From: Mesorhabditis belari
Lineage: Eukaryota > Nematoda > Chromadorea > Rhabditida > Rhabditidae
Direction: 5' to 3'
DNA: 64,000 nucleotides
Assembly (NCBI GenBank): GCA_958450365.1
Contig: CAUEEP010000932.1
Span: forward strand, 445,501 to 509,500
In this document: positions 47,930 to 60,764 of the stretch, piece by piece
How the letters are laid out: every line of letters starts with the position of its first letter
How positions within the stretch are numbered: position 1 is the first letter of the stretch
Made by a program: the position numbers and the translations under genes
The notes under the pieces: model-generated
Told to the model about the DNA's origin: nothing
Databases searched by the model: none
Seen by the model: only the letters and a program-made list of their open reading frames with translations

Positions 47930-48112
47930 TTAAGCCTCATTAAGCCTCGTTAAACCTCATTAAGCCTCGTTAAACCTCGTTAAACCTCGTTAAGCCTCAT
48001 TAAACCTCGTCAAACCTCGTTAAACCTCGTTAAACCTCGCTAAAACCTCGTTAAACCTCGTTAAACCTCGTTAAATCTCGTTAAATCTCGTTAAACCTCG
48101 TTAAAACCTCTA
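47930..48112. repeat. 10-bp minisatellite (CCTCGTTAAA)n
   Basis: About 17 units of CCTCGTTAAA with CCTCATTAAG and CTCGTTAAAT variants. A shorter, degenerate run (CCTTGTTAAAG) precedes it at 47555-47600. Confidence 0.9.
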
Positions 48113-49429
48113 GTCTACAGCTAACATCTGTTATCCAAAACGAAAACAAAACCAAGACAAAACCAAGACAAAAACAAGGCACTCTTTCGTGAAAGTGTTA
48201 AACAAAAGCAAAAGATACATGTTCCAATTTGAGAGACTTAATTAGATTTTGGATCAAAACAATCTTCATTTTTTTAATCCAAAAAAGAATCCTCTCAGCT
48301 CTCATTGTTTGCTTTTTCTTGAAGACTTTCTAGAAAAGATTTTTTAAGATAAGTTCCCGTTTTTTTCCTTTAAATACTTCTAATGATCTTCTTTATACCC
48401 AATAACTCAAATTGATTCTCAATTCGATAACCAGCAAACAGCTAGCCTTTCTTTTACTAGCCCCTTTTTGTTGCGTATGCATAGAAACGCATCCCAGTGG
48501 TGCTTTTCCTTGTGATTCACGTGCACTTTAACAAATTTTGGTGACAGCTGGCCCGTTTTTTCGTCGTTTACCCAGTTTTTTTTTATTTAAAATCTTGCCC
48601 AAAAGTTGAATTCATCAATCGGAAACTGTCCTATCTTCATTACGACTCAAAAATCTGTTAATTCCTACTCAAATAACTAAACTAAATCCTTTATGCCAAA
48701 AAGCCCAAATAAAAATGGATTTCATCGTGACATATATGCTTATAAAGTACGGTGCTTATAAAGTACGGCAATCGCTTCAAAATCCATTATTTTACTGAAT
48801 CGCTGAGATAAATTAAAGCGCTATTGTTAGAGCTGATCCTAGGAGAAGTTCTATTAAAGATGAAGGTGTAAAACATGTAAAACACGTGTAAAACAAGGCC
48901 GAAAACACAGAAAACATATGAAAATAAGCTATCACAAAATAAGGAAATTGCTAGAAAATCAAGAAAAGCTAGAAAATCAAGAAAAACTCAAAATTCTTTG
49001 AAGAAAATAAATTCTAAGCTCCTTTTTGTTGCTAGGTGATTGAAAGAGGGGCAAATTGTAGCATGCAAATAAAAATATAAATATTTTCTCTAAAAACAAA
49101 GAAAATCGATGATTGATCTAATAAATTCATAACAAATGATTGGGGGTGAATTGTTTTTTTTTGAAAATAGGAAAAAGGCTTTTGGAAAAGAGCTTTTGTT
49201 CAGGATCTATTCAAAAAAGATATAAATATGACGAATGCGGAGCTGAATCGATAAGGAAATCTATGAATGAAAAGAATTTGGGAAGAGAAAAGACCCAAAA
49301 AGCATGAGAAATCGGGGGGAAATTTCTGATATGAAGTAACAGAAGACTTTTTCGTTACTTTTTCGTACTTCCGTTGGAAATGGAAAATAACAAATTCACC
49401 AATCACCAATGAACCTTTTTTTGCTCTAC

Positions 49430-49885
49430 GACTCGATGATCCGGTTTAGACACACTTTAGCTAAAGGAACCTATCTTGGTGTCAATAGATAAAAGATAAA
49501 GCACAAAAAGTCTGGTATATAGCCAAATTTTCAGGGAAATTCATTCAGCCAATTTCTTCGTAGAGATTTTAATAGATTTTTACGAAAAACACAGCCTAGA
49601 AAGGCTCAAAGGCATCACTCTCGAATTTACTTGAAAATGAACCAAAATTTGCCTTTAAAAAGATGGAAAATTGAACAATAAACACTTTTTATTTAGAGTA
49701 AACCTTTTTCTTTAGAGAAAACCTTGATTTAGAGAAAGTTAATTGGTGAATTTGTTATTTTTCAACGGAAGTACGAGAAGACTTTCTAGGCAGCCGAATA
49801 GGAAAAGCTGAGTTTCAAATTGTTCAGCTAGGTGCGGGGATTTTGTTGGGGAAAATGGGTAGACAACTTATGCGCATAGTTGGCT
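49430..49885. repeat. Dispersed repeat without insertion
   Basis: It corresponds to 29130-30000 minus the 0.5-kb element, and at its right end to 45770-45862 (GGAAAAGCTGAGTTTCAAAT, GGTAGACAACTTATGCGCAT). No coding frame is seen. Other sequence from 48112 to 50280 shows only A/T-rich spacer. Confidence 0.75.
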
Positions 49886-50279
49886 GATTCAACTGTGCTA
49901 ATGGTTAAAAATGTTCTAACGAGTTGACAGCATTGCAATGATATTCGACCAGTTTGCTTTTGAGAATTGAAAATTGCTCTTTCCCTTTAGAAAGATAAAA
50001 TAAACTGATCGATAGGGGGGAGAAGGACCCAAAAACCAAAAAAGATCGAAAAATCAGTGAAATTTCTGAGGTCAAGCAGAAAAAAGTGAGTTTTAAATCG
50101 TTCAGTTAGGTGAGGGGATTTTGTTGAGTAATGATGTTGTAGGGTAGTTTGTGTTCACTTGCTTACTGATACTAACAATAAGAACGGTTACGGATGGCCA
50201 TCATACTACTAAAAATTTATTGAATAATCAACTGTATTCAACTTATGTATATAGACTGACTGATGGTGGAAGAGTTACG

Positions 50280-50480
50280 GTAAAACGAACCCGGTGCCAA
50301 TACGGTTCCTATTTTGATTAAATATGGTTCCAATACGGTTTCAATACGGTTCCAATACGGTTCCAATACGGTTCCAATACGGTTCCAATACGAATCCAAT
50401 ACGGTTCCAATACGAATCCAATACGGTTCCAATACGGTTTCAATACGGTTCCTATTTTGATTAAATATGGTTCCAATACA
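50280..50480. repeat. 11-bp repeat (GGTTCCAATAC)n, hAT-related
   Basis: Fifteen or so units of GGTTCCAATAC with the interspersed CGGTTCCTATTTTGAT block match the subterminal repeats of the hAT element at 13690-13830. No terminal inverted repeat or transposase is present, so this looks like a remnant of a second hAT copy. Confidence 0.75.
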
Positions 50481-51189
50481 ATTTTTAAGAATATCTACCT
50501 GAAGACCGTTTTCTTGACTGTTAAAGGCATAAAAAGGTGAGTTTCAAAGTGATACTCTAAGTGAGGAGATTTCTACAATAACGTTGCTTTTTATTAGTAA
50601 TTTTTAAAAAAACGGAAACAGTTACGGTAAAAATTGTTCAAGTCTACAACTATTTCAATAACGGAAAACTGAAATTCTATAGAAATCCAGTTCACTAGCG
50701 AATGAAGAATTGTAGAAAATTTCAGTGACACGTAAACGCATAAATTTGATAGATCGACGTGTTTTAAACACTCTTTGGGCACTCGTTGGCAAAATCGATG
50801 TGCCAGATTTCGAATGGGGAGAGAGGGGAGGAAAGTATTTCAAAAAGGGGAAAAAGAGAAAATGATCACAACGGCCCTATTACAGAAGAGCTTATCGGGT
50901 TACGTGTGTGAGAGAAGAGAAAAAGGCATTGGTCTGGCAATCAATGATTTTATTTCAATTTACGCCTTGTTTCAAATTATAGCTGCAAGGAAATATGCAA
51001 AGATCGATATTGCGTAATTTGAATACATAAAATTAGAAGCAAAATTGCATTGCAAGCTATTCAAGCTCGCTAATTTTTTAGGTTGATAGGTGAAAAAAGA
51101 AAGTCACTCTGGGTTTTTACTTAGGATTATCTGAAACGACGATTGACTACCTTTCTAAAAGCTCAAACAGAGTTGAACAACTTAACATA

Positions 51190-51420
51190 CTGCACTTTTT
51201 CTAATAATATGACATGCCCAGAGAAGCGTCGCGCAGTCGCTTTTTTTTCTGGACCGATTTTGTTCGGGTTTTTTTCTAAAAAATAGAGAAATAAGGCAGC
51301 TATTTTTTTAGAAAACCCCGAACAAATCGGTCCAGAGGTTCGCAAGAAAAATGATTTAATGCTGAAAAGAACGACAAAAAAGACAACACGACGCTTCTCT
51401 GTCCTACCATTAGGAAAAAT
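51190..51420. repeat. Foldback element, imperfect arms
   Basis: GAGAAGCGTCG near 51221 is inverted as CGACGCTTCTC near 51390, and CTGGACCGATTTTGTTCGGG near 51251 as its imperfect reverse complement near 51315. The centre is short and A/T-rich. Confidence 0.75.
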
Positions 51421-51659
51421 ACGGTACCTAATTTGTATCCGGAAAAGATAGGACTTGCTGTAAAACTGTTTTCGGTGCTCTAGACTTTACAATGTTATAC
51501 GAATTGCAGATGGAGGCAATTTTCACACTCACCCCTTTTTGCTATGCAAATCTTAAAGCGTTTCCGAGAAAAACAAAACTGAAACTTCTCCAAAGTTTCC
51601 AAAAAACAGGCATGGCGTTTAATTCTTTTCCTAAATTCACTCATTTTCACTGCCCAACT

Positions 51660-51903
51660 CAAAAAAATTGGCAAAAAAGCCCGATTTTCAATCATTTTGT
51701 CTAAGCGCTGGTTAATGCTAAAAATATGTGCCTGAATCTATCTAAAAAAATATCTGAAAAATCAGCCATTCTCTCTATTTTAATTTGATACGAAAATGCG
51801 CAGAAATAAAAGTACTTGTGTTGAGATATGAGCGTTTGCTTGAGAGTAGACTTAGCCGACGCGACGCTCCTATAGGGTGTTTTTATTAGAGTATTTACGG
51901 TAT
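51660..51903. mobile_element. MITE family 2, partial copy
   Basis: It shares CTAAGCGCTGGTTAATGCTA, GCGCAGAAATAAAAGTACTT and the TAGAGTATTTACGGTA end with 36170-36383 and 23748-24185. Confidence 0.7.
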
Positions 51904-51909
51904 TTAGCT

Positions 51910-54900
51910 AACAGTTAAATATTGGAAAGATAATAGTTAGCTTCAAATCATAAAAATTTGGCATTTTTGCTTTAGCAAAACCCCACAATGTGGGGGTGGT
52001 TTAAATCGAAAATATTTTTGAATAAGGGACGCAAAAAAATAAAAAATGTCATCGATGAAAAGTGGGGGGGGGATGAATGGATGAACTGATATTACAACTG
52101 GGTGCAGGGAATGGATCCCCCACTGAAAAGCGGGGATGATTCAAGGAAAGAACGGGGAAAATCGAATGAACGGCCAAACACGAGTGAGAAGAGGGAAAAG
52201 CTTGGGTAAAAGATTGGTCGGACAAAAAATATCGACATTTTTGGGTTGGGTAACCTGTTGAAAATCACCTAGTTGAATCGAACAAGGCATTGATATTCTA
52301 CAAAATGTGCACTGAAAGGATTTTTTTGAACCTCGTAACTGATGACTTATCTAAACTTTAACCGCTTGAAATTAAGAAACGAAAACAAGCTATTAGAAAA
52401 CTAAACCATCCACTGATCTAGGCAAAACTCAGGACACATTTAGCTCGTTTAGTTGCAAAAAGAAAGCTTTTTAGGGAAAGTAATCGAGTAATGCAAGAAC
52501 ATAAACATAAACCAAACATAATAATTAAATAAATTTGTGAAGTACAACAGTGACTATTTGTAACAGTGACAATGAATACTACTTGTAAAAATCTATAGAA
52601 TTTACTTCTAGGCCAGGAGGCCAAATATCAACACATAAAACTACCCCAAAAAATGTTTTTGAAGAAAAAACAGTGACCCGCCAACTCGGATAGTATCAAC
52701 ATTTCTAATAATGACATAAAAAAATTTTGTAGAAGTTACGCTTTTGATCGAGTATCACCTCGAATAAATTGAATATCTTTAAATTTGAAGGGAACTTGCC
52801 ACGAAATCACTTAAGCGGCTGAATATCTTTAAAAGGGGTCGTATATAAGGTATATAAAATTTTACCCCACCGGATCTTAAAATTTTACTGATATTGAAAG
52901 ACCCCCCTGCCCTCCCCCGGATACTCAACAAGTACCGACACATGGAAGTGGTGGAAACAATAAAAGAAAGAGGGAAATTTTAACAATAAACAAATATAAG
53001 GGAATAGAGAAAGGGAACATACACGCGCAAAAGACATACCGAAGCGCCAGACCGGGCAATGATTCTTTAAAAGAATGAATTTTGAAGGCATGGAACTTTA
53101 TTTTATAGGCGGAAAGGGAGATGCCGTCTCGAGTACGGTAGATTAGGTGTATTTTAGAATTTAGGGTTGAAAAGTTGCCAACTCGTACTCAAACTGCGGG
53201 AATTGGGGTTTTACTGCTATGGGTATTGGGTAACGATTGGAAATGGATCTGTTAAGATTTGAAAATGATTGAATTTCACAGAATGGAATGAAATTGCATA
53301 ACTCATTAATGCTGATTAACTTGAAACTTGCTCATTTTTAAAACAAAATCGTCAGTATCGATTAGGAGTCAAGGGATCACGTCGGCTTTGGTCTAGTCTG
53401 ACAGTTTCAGCTAATTAGACTAATCCTTGCAGCTATGCGATTGAATAGAACTTTTCGAGTAATAAAGGGTTAAAGAGCTGTATTCGTTGAATAAACAAAA
53501 ATAGCAAAAATAGAAGAAAAGTTGGTTTAACGCAAAAAGGTTTCTTTATAATGCTAAAGTTGAAACATACACACTTTATATTGCCACTGCGTAAAGCTAG
53601 ATCTATTCCTCTTGCTCATCAGTGTAAAATGAAAGCAACTTTAACTGAATATCTTCAAATATCTTGAAAAGTGTCGTAAGAATTTAAGAATTGATTCAAT
53701 TACTCGCCCAGAGTCAGAGGAACATACTCCACTGGAGAACACTGGAACACTGGAGAACAATCGCAGAAAGCTAATCAAAAAGATATAGCTGGACTGGGCC
53801 AGAATTATTACTAGGCTATCCAAAGAAAGAAAAATAATTGGGCTTTCTGATGAAATAGACAGTATTTCAATTGGTGAATTTGTTGGTTTTAAACGAAAGT
53901 ACAAAAAGGAACGGATAGCTTTTTCAGCCTAATAGAAATGGAACCGGAACACAACACGGGAACACGGGACAAATTTAATGATGGATTTCCCGCATTTCCC
54001 AATAGTGTTGGGATCCTTTGGGGGGAGGGGTGAAGGGATAAAAAGAAGGCTTATTGGAAGGGAAGGGACAAGGGGGTCCTTGTCTCCCTTGAGACCCGTT
54101 CTTTTCACTCCTCCCCATCCTAAGACCAACCATCTGTCAACTAACGATGGTGATTCGATAAATTGCTATTGCCTCTTCTTCTTTAGCCAACAAAAAGACA
54201 ATCCTTCCGGATATTTGTCACCCCTCACCACCACCAGCGATAATTAGAATTTCTTGAGATTGATGCAAAGAGTCTGACATAGCGTGTTTCTCTCGGCTAG
54301 TCCGTTTTGGCCCGGTTTTGCCCCTAGAACTAGCATTTTTTTGTGTGGTTACTTTAGCAGAAAACATTTCATCCTTTAAAAACTAAAATTTTTAGTGCAA
54401 AAGGGAAACAAATGAATGCGTGAATGGCAATTGAAGTGGATGAGTAGGGCAGCTTGTGCCCAAAAAAAAGGTCACTTCCAATTCTTTTCTCCCGGATAAA
54501 CATCATTAATTGCTAAAATAAAATGGAACCTCTCCAAAGAAAACGCTTTTAAAGAATTTTACAATAAAGTCAGAGATGTGTTCGATATTCTAAAATTGAA
54601 ATCATAAAACTGGCAAAGTTGAAACCAAGTTTTTTCAAACTTTCAAATTCTACCAAAAATTTTGTTAGAAATCGAAAAAAATACCAAAAAATCGATTTTT
54701 TGGAAGAAGTAAATATTTTTTATTTTCTGAAACATTTCACATTTTAAAGTTTCAACAAGAATTACGATTATAAAAACCCTGATATCAGCGTGTGTTTGGA
54801 ATGGGTTTTGAATGGCGGAAAGGAGTGGGAGAAAGAAACGATAAGAAGTGCAAACTTACAAGGAAATGTTTCAAAATTTTCGGCTATTATGGGGAAAAGT

Positions 54901-55400
54901 GGCAACCAATCATTCTTAGACAACATTTTTAAAAATTCAAAAGCATTTTCAGTTCACGTAGGGTAAAAATCTGTATCAAAACCTGTTAATTGTGAATTTT
55001 GGCTTTTCTGACTGTGACTGTCAAATTTTTGAGTTGTTAATTGGACCAAGCGGCACGCAAAAGTCGCCGATGATCTCTTCCAACTATTTATGACCGATTT
55101 TTACACGCATCAATGCTTCTGGAGCTGACCATGAGCTGAAATTTGTTTGCAGAGGTGTGATCAATTACAGAATGAAAAACCTCGAAACTTCAAATTTATA
55201 AATTTCCTTAAAAGATGAAGAGGCAGTTTAAATTTTGAAATTAATTTTCATCCCCAAAACTTTTGAAAGTTTGTTCCCGTTTGCACACATCTCTATTAAA
55301 AACATGTACATGAAATAAACCACAAGCAAGTATACAAACAAGGCACGTTAAGTCAATTAATAATTTGCTTCTTCTCTCCTTATAGGCTTGAGCAAACTCA
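51910..55400. other. No confident gene
   Basis: AT-rich with a G-rich patch at 51990-52240 and a purine-rich stretch at 53990-54110. A plus-strand frame at 53978-54165 could splice at 54153 to a short exon at 54187-54260 ending in a stop, but the composition is low-complexity and no upstream exon was found. I leave it unannotated. Confidence 0.4.
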
Positions 55401-55404
55401 AATT

Positions 55405-58198
55405 TCACTGTAATCCATCATTTGCGAGACGCAGAAGCTTGTCGGCAAGATCGTCAACTTGATCCTAAAAGAAACAAAGGTTTAACGGAATTTATAAAGA
55501 TTTTTAAAATACAAAAGTTACAAACTGACCTTATCCAAAACGAAAGAACGATTAGCTTGAGCTTTCTCCCCATTAGACACGGGCAACTCTTGCTTTTCTT
55601 GGACTTTTTCCGATCTGGGCGCAGATGATTGTCCGTTTGCTTGATCCGTCTCTTCGATTAATGCACGAGCGTCAGCTTCACTCGGTTGAACGTTTTCCTT
55701 CCTTTCATTTGCCTGTGCCTTCTTTTCGTTGGCCAACAATTTTTGTGCATCCGCTTGGGCCTTATCTTCTTTGGGTGTCGATGATTCTCCGTCTGCTTTG
55801 ATCTCTGCCTTGCCCGCCTCTTCAGCCGATGGCGATCCTCCATGCGCTCGAGCCTTGTCTTTTCGGAGTCCCGATGCTTCTCCATTTGCCGGATCCTTCT
55901 CTCCTTTCAGATCGGGCGGTGTTTCATTTGCTTCAGACTTTTCCTCTTTCGGCACAGGTTCGTGTTCAGCCACTTTCTCGTCTTTGCGTGTTGGAGAAGT
56001 TTGGCCAGCTTGAATCACATTTCCTTTTTCATTTTCCTTCGATCTTTGTGCCTGTTGACTTGGCTGAGGAGCCTTCTCATTCTTCTGACCGACGGTCTGC
56101 GTTGGATCGTTCACATGGCCAAGACACTCAAAAAGACCGGTTCGAGAGGCAGACATTGTCACCTAAATAAAAAGCTTTTCAAAAAATAAATGGCGGGCAA
56201 ATACCGAATCGAAGCGATTTTCCTGGGCCGAACTGCGCAATTCATGGTCAGTCAAAGTGGTTTCTTTCTAAAAGCATTAAATTTTATAGGAAATACCTTA
56301 TCTTTCAAAATAATATTCAAATTGCACTTACAATTGACTTCTTCATGATTTGAGGTGATATTTCCTCCATCAATTTCTTAGTTTGCTTCTCTCCCAGTTG
56401 TGGACTCTTCTAAATCTAACTTATTAAATTTTGTAAAAGAAAAGAAACTAACCTGGGACAAGTTAGTGCTCGAATGATGCGTGCGTAATACTTCACGAAT
56501 CTGACTCGTAATGAACAAGCCACTTTTCTTCTAAATCTTTGATAAACCAGCAAGCTCTCACTGCCACCAACCGCACGTTGCTGGACCTCCTCGTGTGGAC
56601 GATTTTCGAATGCTGCCATGTGGCCAAAGTATGTGGGTGCGCGTGATTCAAACTAAACCACCCTATTAAAGCACGTCATATAAACACTAACCTCCATGGG
56701 TATTTCCACCGAACTTTCTGAAGTGTGTCGATCCCTTTTGTTGTTGTTGTTGTTTTGAAACAACACAGGCGCAAGTGTCATCGTTTGAGCTTTCATTGGT
56801 TGCGGATTGACGGGTTTTAGAGTACCCTATTAAAACAAATTTTACATCAAGCAAATTATCAATTAAAACCTGGACAATCAAATTCGGGGCTTCAGAAACA
56901 CTTGAAATAACACCATCACGATGAGCAGAATTCAAGCGACTGGTCAAAACGGCGAGTGCAGCCTAGAAAATGTAAATTGACTTACGAACTCCTTGACTTT
57001 GAATCAAACTCAAAAGCTTGCCTGATTTTCTGCAAGGCGAGCTTTGCTAAGTTTCAGCTCATTGCTTGCTCTTTTATGCCGATCTCCAAGGCGAACCAAC
57101 GGTTGCTTGTTGTCCAGTAAGCGTTTATCCCAAATCTAAAACAGCTTACTTACACCTTCCTATTGCATAATAAATTACCTCGAGTTCATTCTTTTGTCCT
57201 TTTAAATCGTTGCGCAATTGTTTGATAAATGTCTAGAAGAATTAGAAAAAATAAATGGTAAAAACAAAAACTCACATCATGATATTCCCTCGTTCGAGCA
57301 AGATCAAGCACCAATGCATCGACGCTGATCCGCTTGCGTCTAAAAAAATAAAATAATTCGATTTATGTTGAGGGCCATAAAAAAAATTACTTGAGTAAGT
57401 CAATGTTGAACTCCAAATCATCACAAAACTGTTCGCTTTCCTCGCTCACACTTTGAAATCGCGCATCCTCATGTTCCACCTAAAGCAAACTTTTACAATA
57501 ATTTCAAAATGTTCAATGCAAAATGAATTTGAAAACCGACCATTTGCTTGTGACTTTTGAGCAATTCCACCCATGATTCGATTTGCTTGAGGAGCTCTTT
57601 CTAAGAAAAATTGTTTAAAACTAGATATCGACGAGCCAAACCTCTCGTCGCTTAGACTTATTAATGGCATCATGAAACTCGCTAACCGTGGCAGAAATCT
57701 AAACAAAAAGTTAACCATGGAAAAACTTCCATGTACTTTATGCAGATGATTTTCAAGATCGACTTGCTTCGCTTCTTCAGCATCCTTGGCTCTTTCCACC
57801 TCAACTTCCATTCGGTGTCAATAGAATTACAACTCACTTGAGCATTCATCTTCCGCGTTTCGCCGACATTTTGCTGCAACCGGCGAATTGTCTCTTCATC
57901 AAAACTCTAAAAATAAAATTGAAAGTTTTAATTAAATAAAAGGCATCCCGTGACATTGTTGGAGTAGAGTGGTCGTTCCAGATGAGATCAAAGTAGACGC
58001 TGTTGTAGTAGACGGGACATTCTGAAAAAGGACAAGATGGCTTGTTAAAATTTTTGCAATGAGAGAACAAAATATTGCAGAGAAGACGAAAGAATTACGA
58101 CACCGTTAACACTCAATATATTCAACTTAGTTAGATATCGTGAGCCGGGCGAAGCAAATCATAAAATCAAAATTTACCTGAGCATATCGACGATTCAT
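55405..58198 (-). CDS. Coiled-coil protein of unknown function, 603 aa
   Basis: Seventeen exons keep phase to a TGA at 55405: 58198-58178, 57906-57838, 57799-57737, 57698-57642, 57600-57541, 57479-57391, 57339-57276, 57232-57179, 57135-57022, 56962-56870, 56826-56692, 56652-56572, 56530-56453, 56409-56332, 56267-56205, 56162-55530, 55464-55405. Residues ~8-230 are rich in heptad-like charged helices (DEETIRRLQQN, KQIESWVELLKSHKQ, LKLSKARLAEN), so a long coiled coil is likely. A Ser/Asn-rich linker follows. The large exon (56162-55530) is Lys/Glu/Ala/Asn-rich low complexity with recurring KAQA-type steps. A short helix (DDLADKLLRLAN) ends the protein. No signal peptide or membrane segment is seen. 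The intron after 57022 uses a GC donor, and the exon ends at 57799 and 56572 were chosen by phase. I recognise no family; a structural or chromosome-axis role would be a guess. Confidence 0.8.
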
Positions 58199-58548
58199 TT
58201 GAAAATTGGAAAGTAAATGCGCGGAATAGAAAATGAATAAGTGAAAAAATGATTCTGTCCAGAGACTTTTAGTTTGTTTTCATGATTCGTATGTAAATTC
58301 ACTAAATGTGAATCAATTACTGCGAAATCCCGTTCCGTGCTCTGTCACCGCAAATTTGATTCAATCAAGCCTCTTTCCCACCAACAATTTATGTTAACCA
58401 ACAAGAACAAAAAATAATATACACAGATCTTCGGAAATTTAACTCTCATATTCCAGAAAAATTAGTAGTTAATTGCAAAACAACAAACAAACAAGAACAA
58501 AAACACAAGCCTACGACACAAAACTCGTAAATCCACAAGCTTCTTTAC

Positions 58549-60062
58549 TCACTGGAACTCAGTTTTTTTCACTGGAGAAATATTTGGGCACCAAGCGCCA
58601 TACGTGTTTTGTATGATTTGAGCTCCTGGAAAGATGTGGATAAACAATTGGAAACTAAAACTACCATTAATCGCGCCATTCAGTCCACCACTTTTGTTGA
58701 TACCCTGCAGGAAAGCCATGGTATTTGAAGACTCGTCTTGCGTAATTTTCACGTCGCTAGCAGATCCAAACATATTTTGCTGCTGACCTGAGTTGCAAAG
58801 CACCACGTTATCCTTTATCTAAATCACATTTTATAAGAAAAGGCGATAACCGATAACGCCAACCTTGCTGTGGAAAGGAAGATATTGAATGGGAGCTGGT
58901 GAGGGTTTGTCGGCAAAAGCTTGGGGCGGTGGTGGCATGCCTATATTAAAAAGTTTTTACATTGTCAAAAGCACACCACCTTCGTGATCAATTGATGCCT
59001 CCGGTTTGACTTGGCGTTGAATTCGTTGGATCAATTCGTAGTCGGGTCGTTTCCTATATTTGAGGAATAACCTTTTTAGCTACGTTCTACTCTAATGTCC
59101 GCTCATAATCCAGATTTTAATATCTTACTTTTGGCTTCCAAAGCGAGTCATGGCGAAATGTCCAACTTCAACGTTCGCATCTTCCTTTCCAGTGTACTCA
59201 AATGATTTTTCATAAAGTGATCCCTAAATGGTATAGATATGTGAAGAAAGTTTAGAACTCACATGAAAATATGGGTTGATAGGCCCATGAGTCAAAAATG
59301 GGCGAACGATTAAACGAAGTGGAACAAAATCGTGGACATCAAGCTTGCTACCATCATCCATATTTCCTCGGCCATAAATTGCCCCTCCGCGAACTAAAGC
59401 AATTTTTTTTAGAAATAAAGAGACAAAGAAATTCTCAGGTCAAACCTCCTTTTCCAATTCCCATGTTTGTTGTGGTTCCCGAGTTTGAGCTTTGCCACTT
59501 TAAGACGAATTCAGGAAAAGGGTTGTAACTAAAACGCAAAAAGTGATAATATTAACGGCAAAAGGGCACTTGTCATCAGCATTGATTGGTCCATTCCAGA
59601 GGTGGATCAGCGGTGAACACTCGTTGACACTATAGCCAACATAGCCAGGGCCAATTCGCACCGAGAAACCATCTAAAATCTTAATTCTAATTAGCTGAAT
59701 CGACAAACCAGGTATTTGCTTCATAAGGATGTCTTTTCGCACTAGCATGGTATCAGCCGAACATTGAAGATCTCGATCCAACTCATCTCCATCACGCAAA
59801 ATTAAGACGCGAATCTTGTCTCCTAAAAATGTAATTCTAAAAAAACAGCGCAACAAATAAGACAAAGTACCAATCACAGCATCGTGGACATCCCAATTTG
59901 CCGAAAAACGAAGGATGAGTTGATTTGCGTAATACTCGGCAAAGATACACACCTAAAAGTTGAAATCGTTGAATAAAGAGATGCAATCACCTTGGTCCTT
60001 GGAACTTTTGTGAGCAACAACCTAGCAATGAGGTTGACCAACTCTTTCACTTCAGTGTACAT
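58549..60062 (-). CDS. fog-3: Tob/BTG family protein, fog-3-like
   Basis: Eleven exons with consistent phases predict 340 residues: 60062-59991, 59952-59871, 59822-59709, 59672-59570, 59528-59446, 59393-59263, 59223-59129, 59053-58980, 58940-58864, 58818-58704, 58625-58549. The ATG at 60062 lies five bases after a TTTTAG that could be an SL acceptor. The N-terminal ~120 residues form a Tob/BTG domain: MYTEVKELVNLIARLLLTK, then a basic PRTKVCIFAEYYANQL helix, SANWDVHDA, and the box FSVRIGPGYVGYSVNE. BTG/Tob proteins bind the CCR4-NOT deadenylase; the C. elegans member FOG-3 commits germ cells to sperm. The C-terminal part is Pro- and Gln-containing (MPPPPQAF) without a known domain. The orthology to fog-3 rests on domain and nematode context; a synteny or tree test is not possible here. 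Confidence 0.8.
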
Positions 60063-60124
60063 TCTGGCTAAAAGCAAAAAATCGTAGAAATTTTTACAAA
60101 ACACTAGAAAGAGTTGAAGTCGCG

Positions 60125-60375
60125 GGAGTTGCGACTTAGGGAGTGGGACAAATGCGCCCTTTTTTTGCGCACCTTCTCGTCGCCCATTATAACAAAAACT
60201 ACCCTAGACTGCCCCAGTCCCTTAAAACTGCGTGTCAATAGGAATCCAACTATACACAAAGTGAACAAGTGGGGCTAAAAACGATTCTGTGGGTCTAGGG
60301 CAGCCCTTGTTATAATGGGCGAATAGGTGCGTAAAGAAGGTCGCATTTGTCCCACTCCCTAAGTCGCAAACTTTC
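60125..60375. repeat. Foldback element between Argonaute and fog-3-like gene
   Basis: TGCGACTTAGGGAGTGGGAC at about 60129 is reverse-complemented near 60350, and inner CGCCCATTATAACAA and CTAGGGCAG blocks continue the pairing. A 250-bp palindromic MITE lies directly upstream of the fog-3-like start. Confidence 0.8.
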
Positions 60376-60475
60376 AGAACGTTTAAAGCAAAACAGAGAA
60401 GTTAAACAAACAGAACAAAATATCATTTTAACCATACAAAGGGACCATCAATAAAACTGAATACCTAACTTTTGC

Positions 60476-60728
60476 TACCGTAATACCCGTAATAGTAGCG
60501 CCCCAACCCCATAACGACAGGGTATTGCCGCGTAGTCTAACTTTAGACGCTCCATTTATGCTACAGTGAGCACCTGGGCGTCAAATGATAGCTCTTAAAA
60601 GCCAGTATTTTTTGGTACCAAAAGTGTAATTGGGAAAAATCTAGCGGCTGAGAGAAAAAACGATTTTCTAAAAAGTTAGACTACGCGACTGTACGAACCG
60701 GTGACCTTCTATTAAAGTATTTACGGTA
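60476..60728. mobile_element. MITE family 1, diverged copy C
   Basis: Ends TACCGTAATACCCGTAATAG and ...AAAGTATTTACGGTA, with ACTACGCGACTGTACGA inside, relate it to 4003-4251. The divergence is much larger than between copies A and B. Confidence 0.7.
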
Positions 60729-60764
60729 CCTACATCAGCTAATCAACAAATAAAGTGCCTAAAG

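Noticed and set aside
4800..48112. CRISPR-like arrays of short repeats
   Set aside because: The repeats are contiguous minisatellites without unique spacers, in a eukaryotic genome.
53978..54260. Plus-strand two-exon gene
   Set aside because: The frame is purine-rich low complexity, lacks upstream exons and resembles no family.
55729..56189. Plus-strand frames of 94-115 codons
   Set aside because: They mirror the large coding exon of the minus-strand coiled-coil gene.
56531..56547. A possible 17-nt intron in the coiled-coil gene
   Set aside because: A donor at 56571 (GCG|GTTGGT) gives a 41-nt intron of usual size in the same phase.
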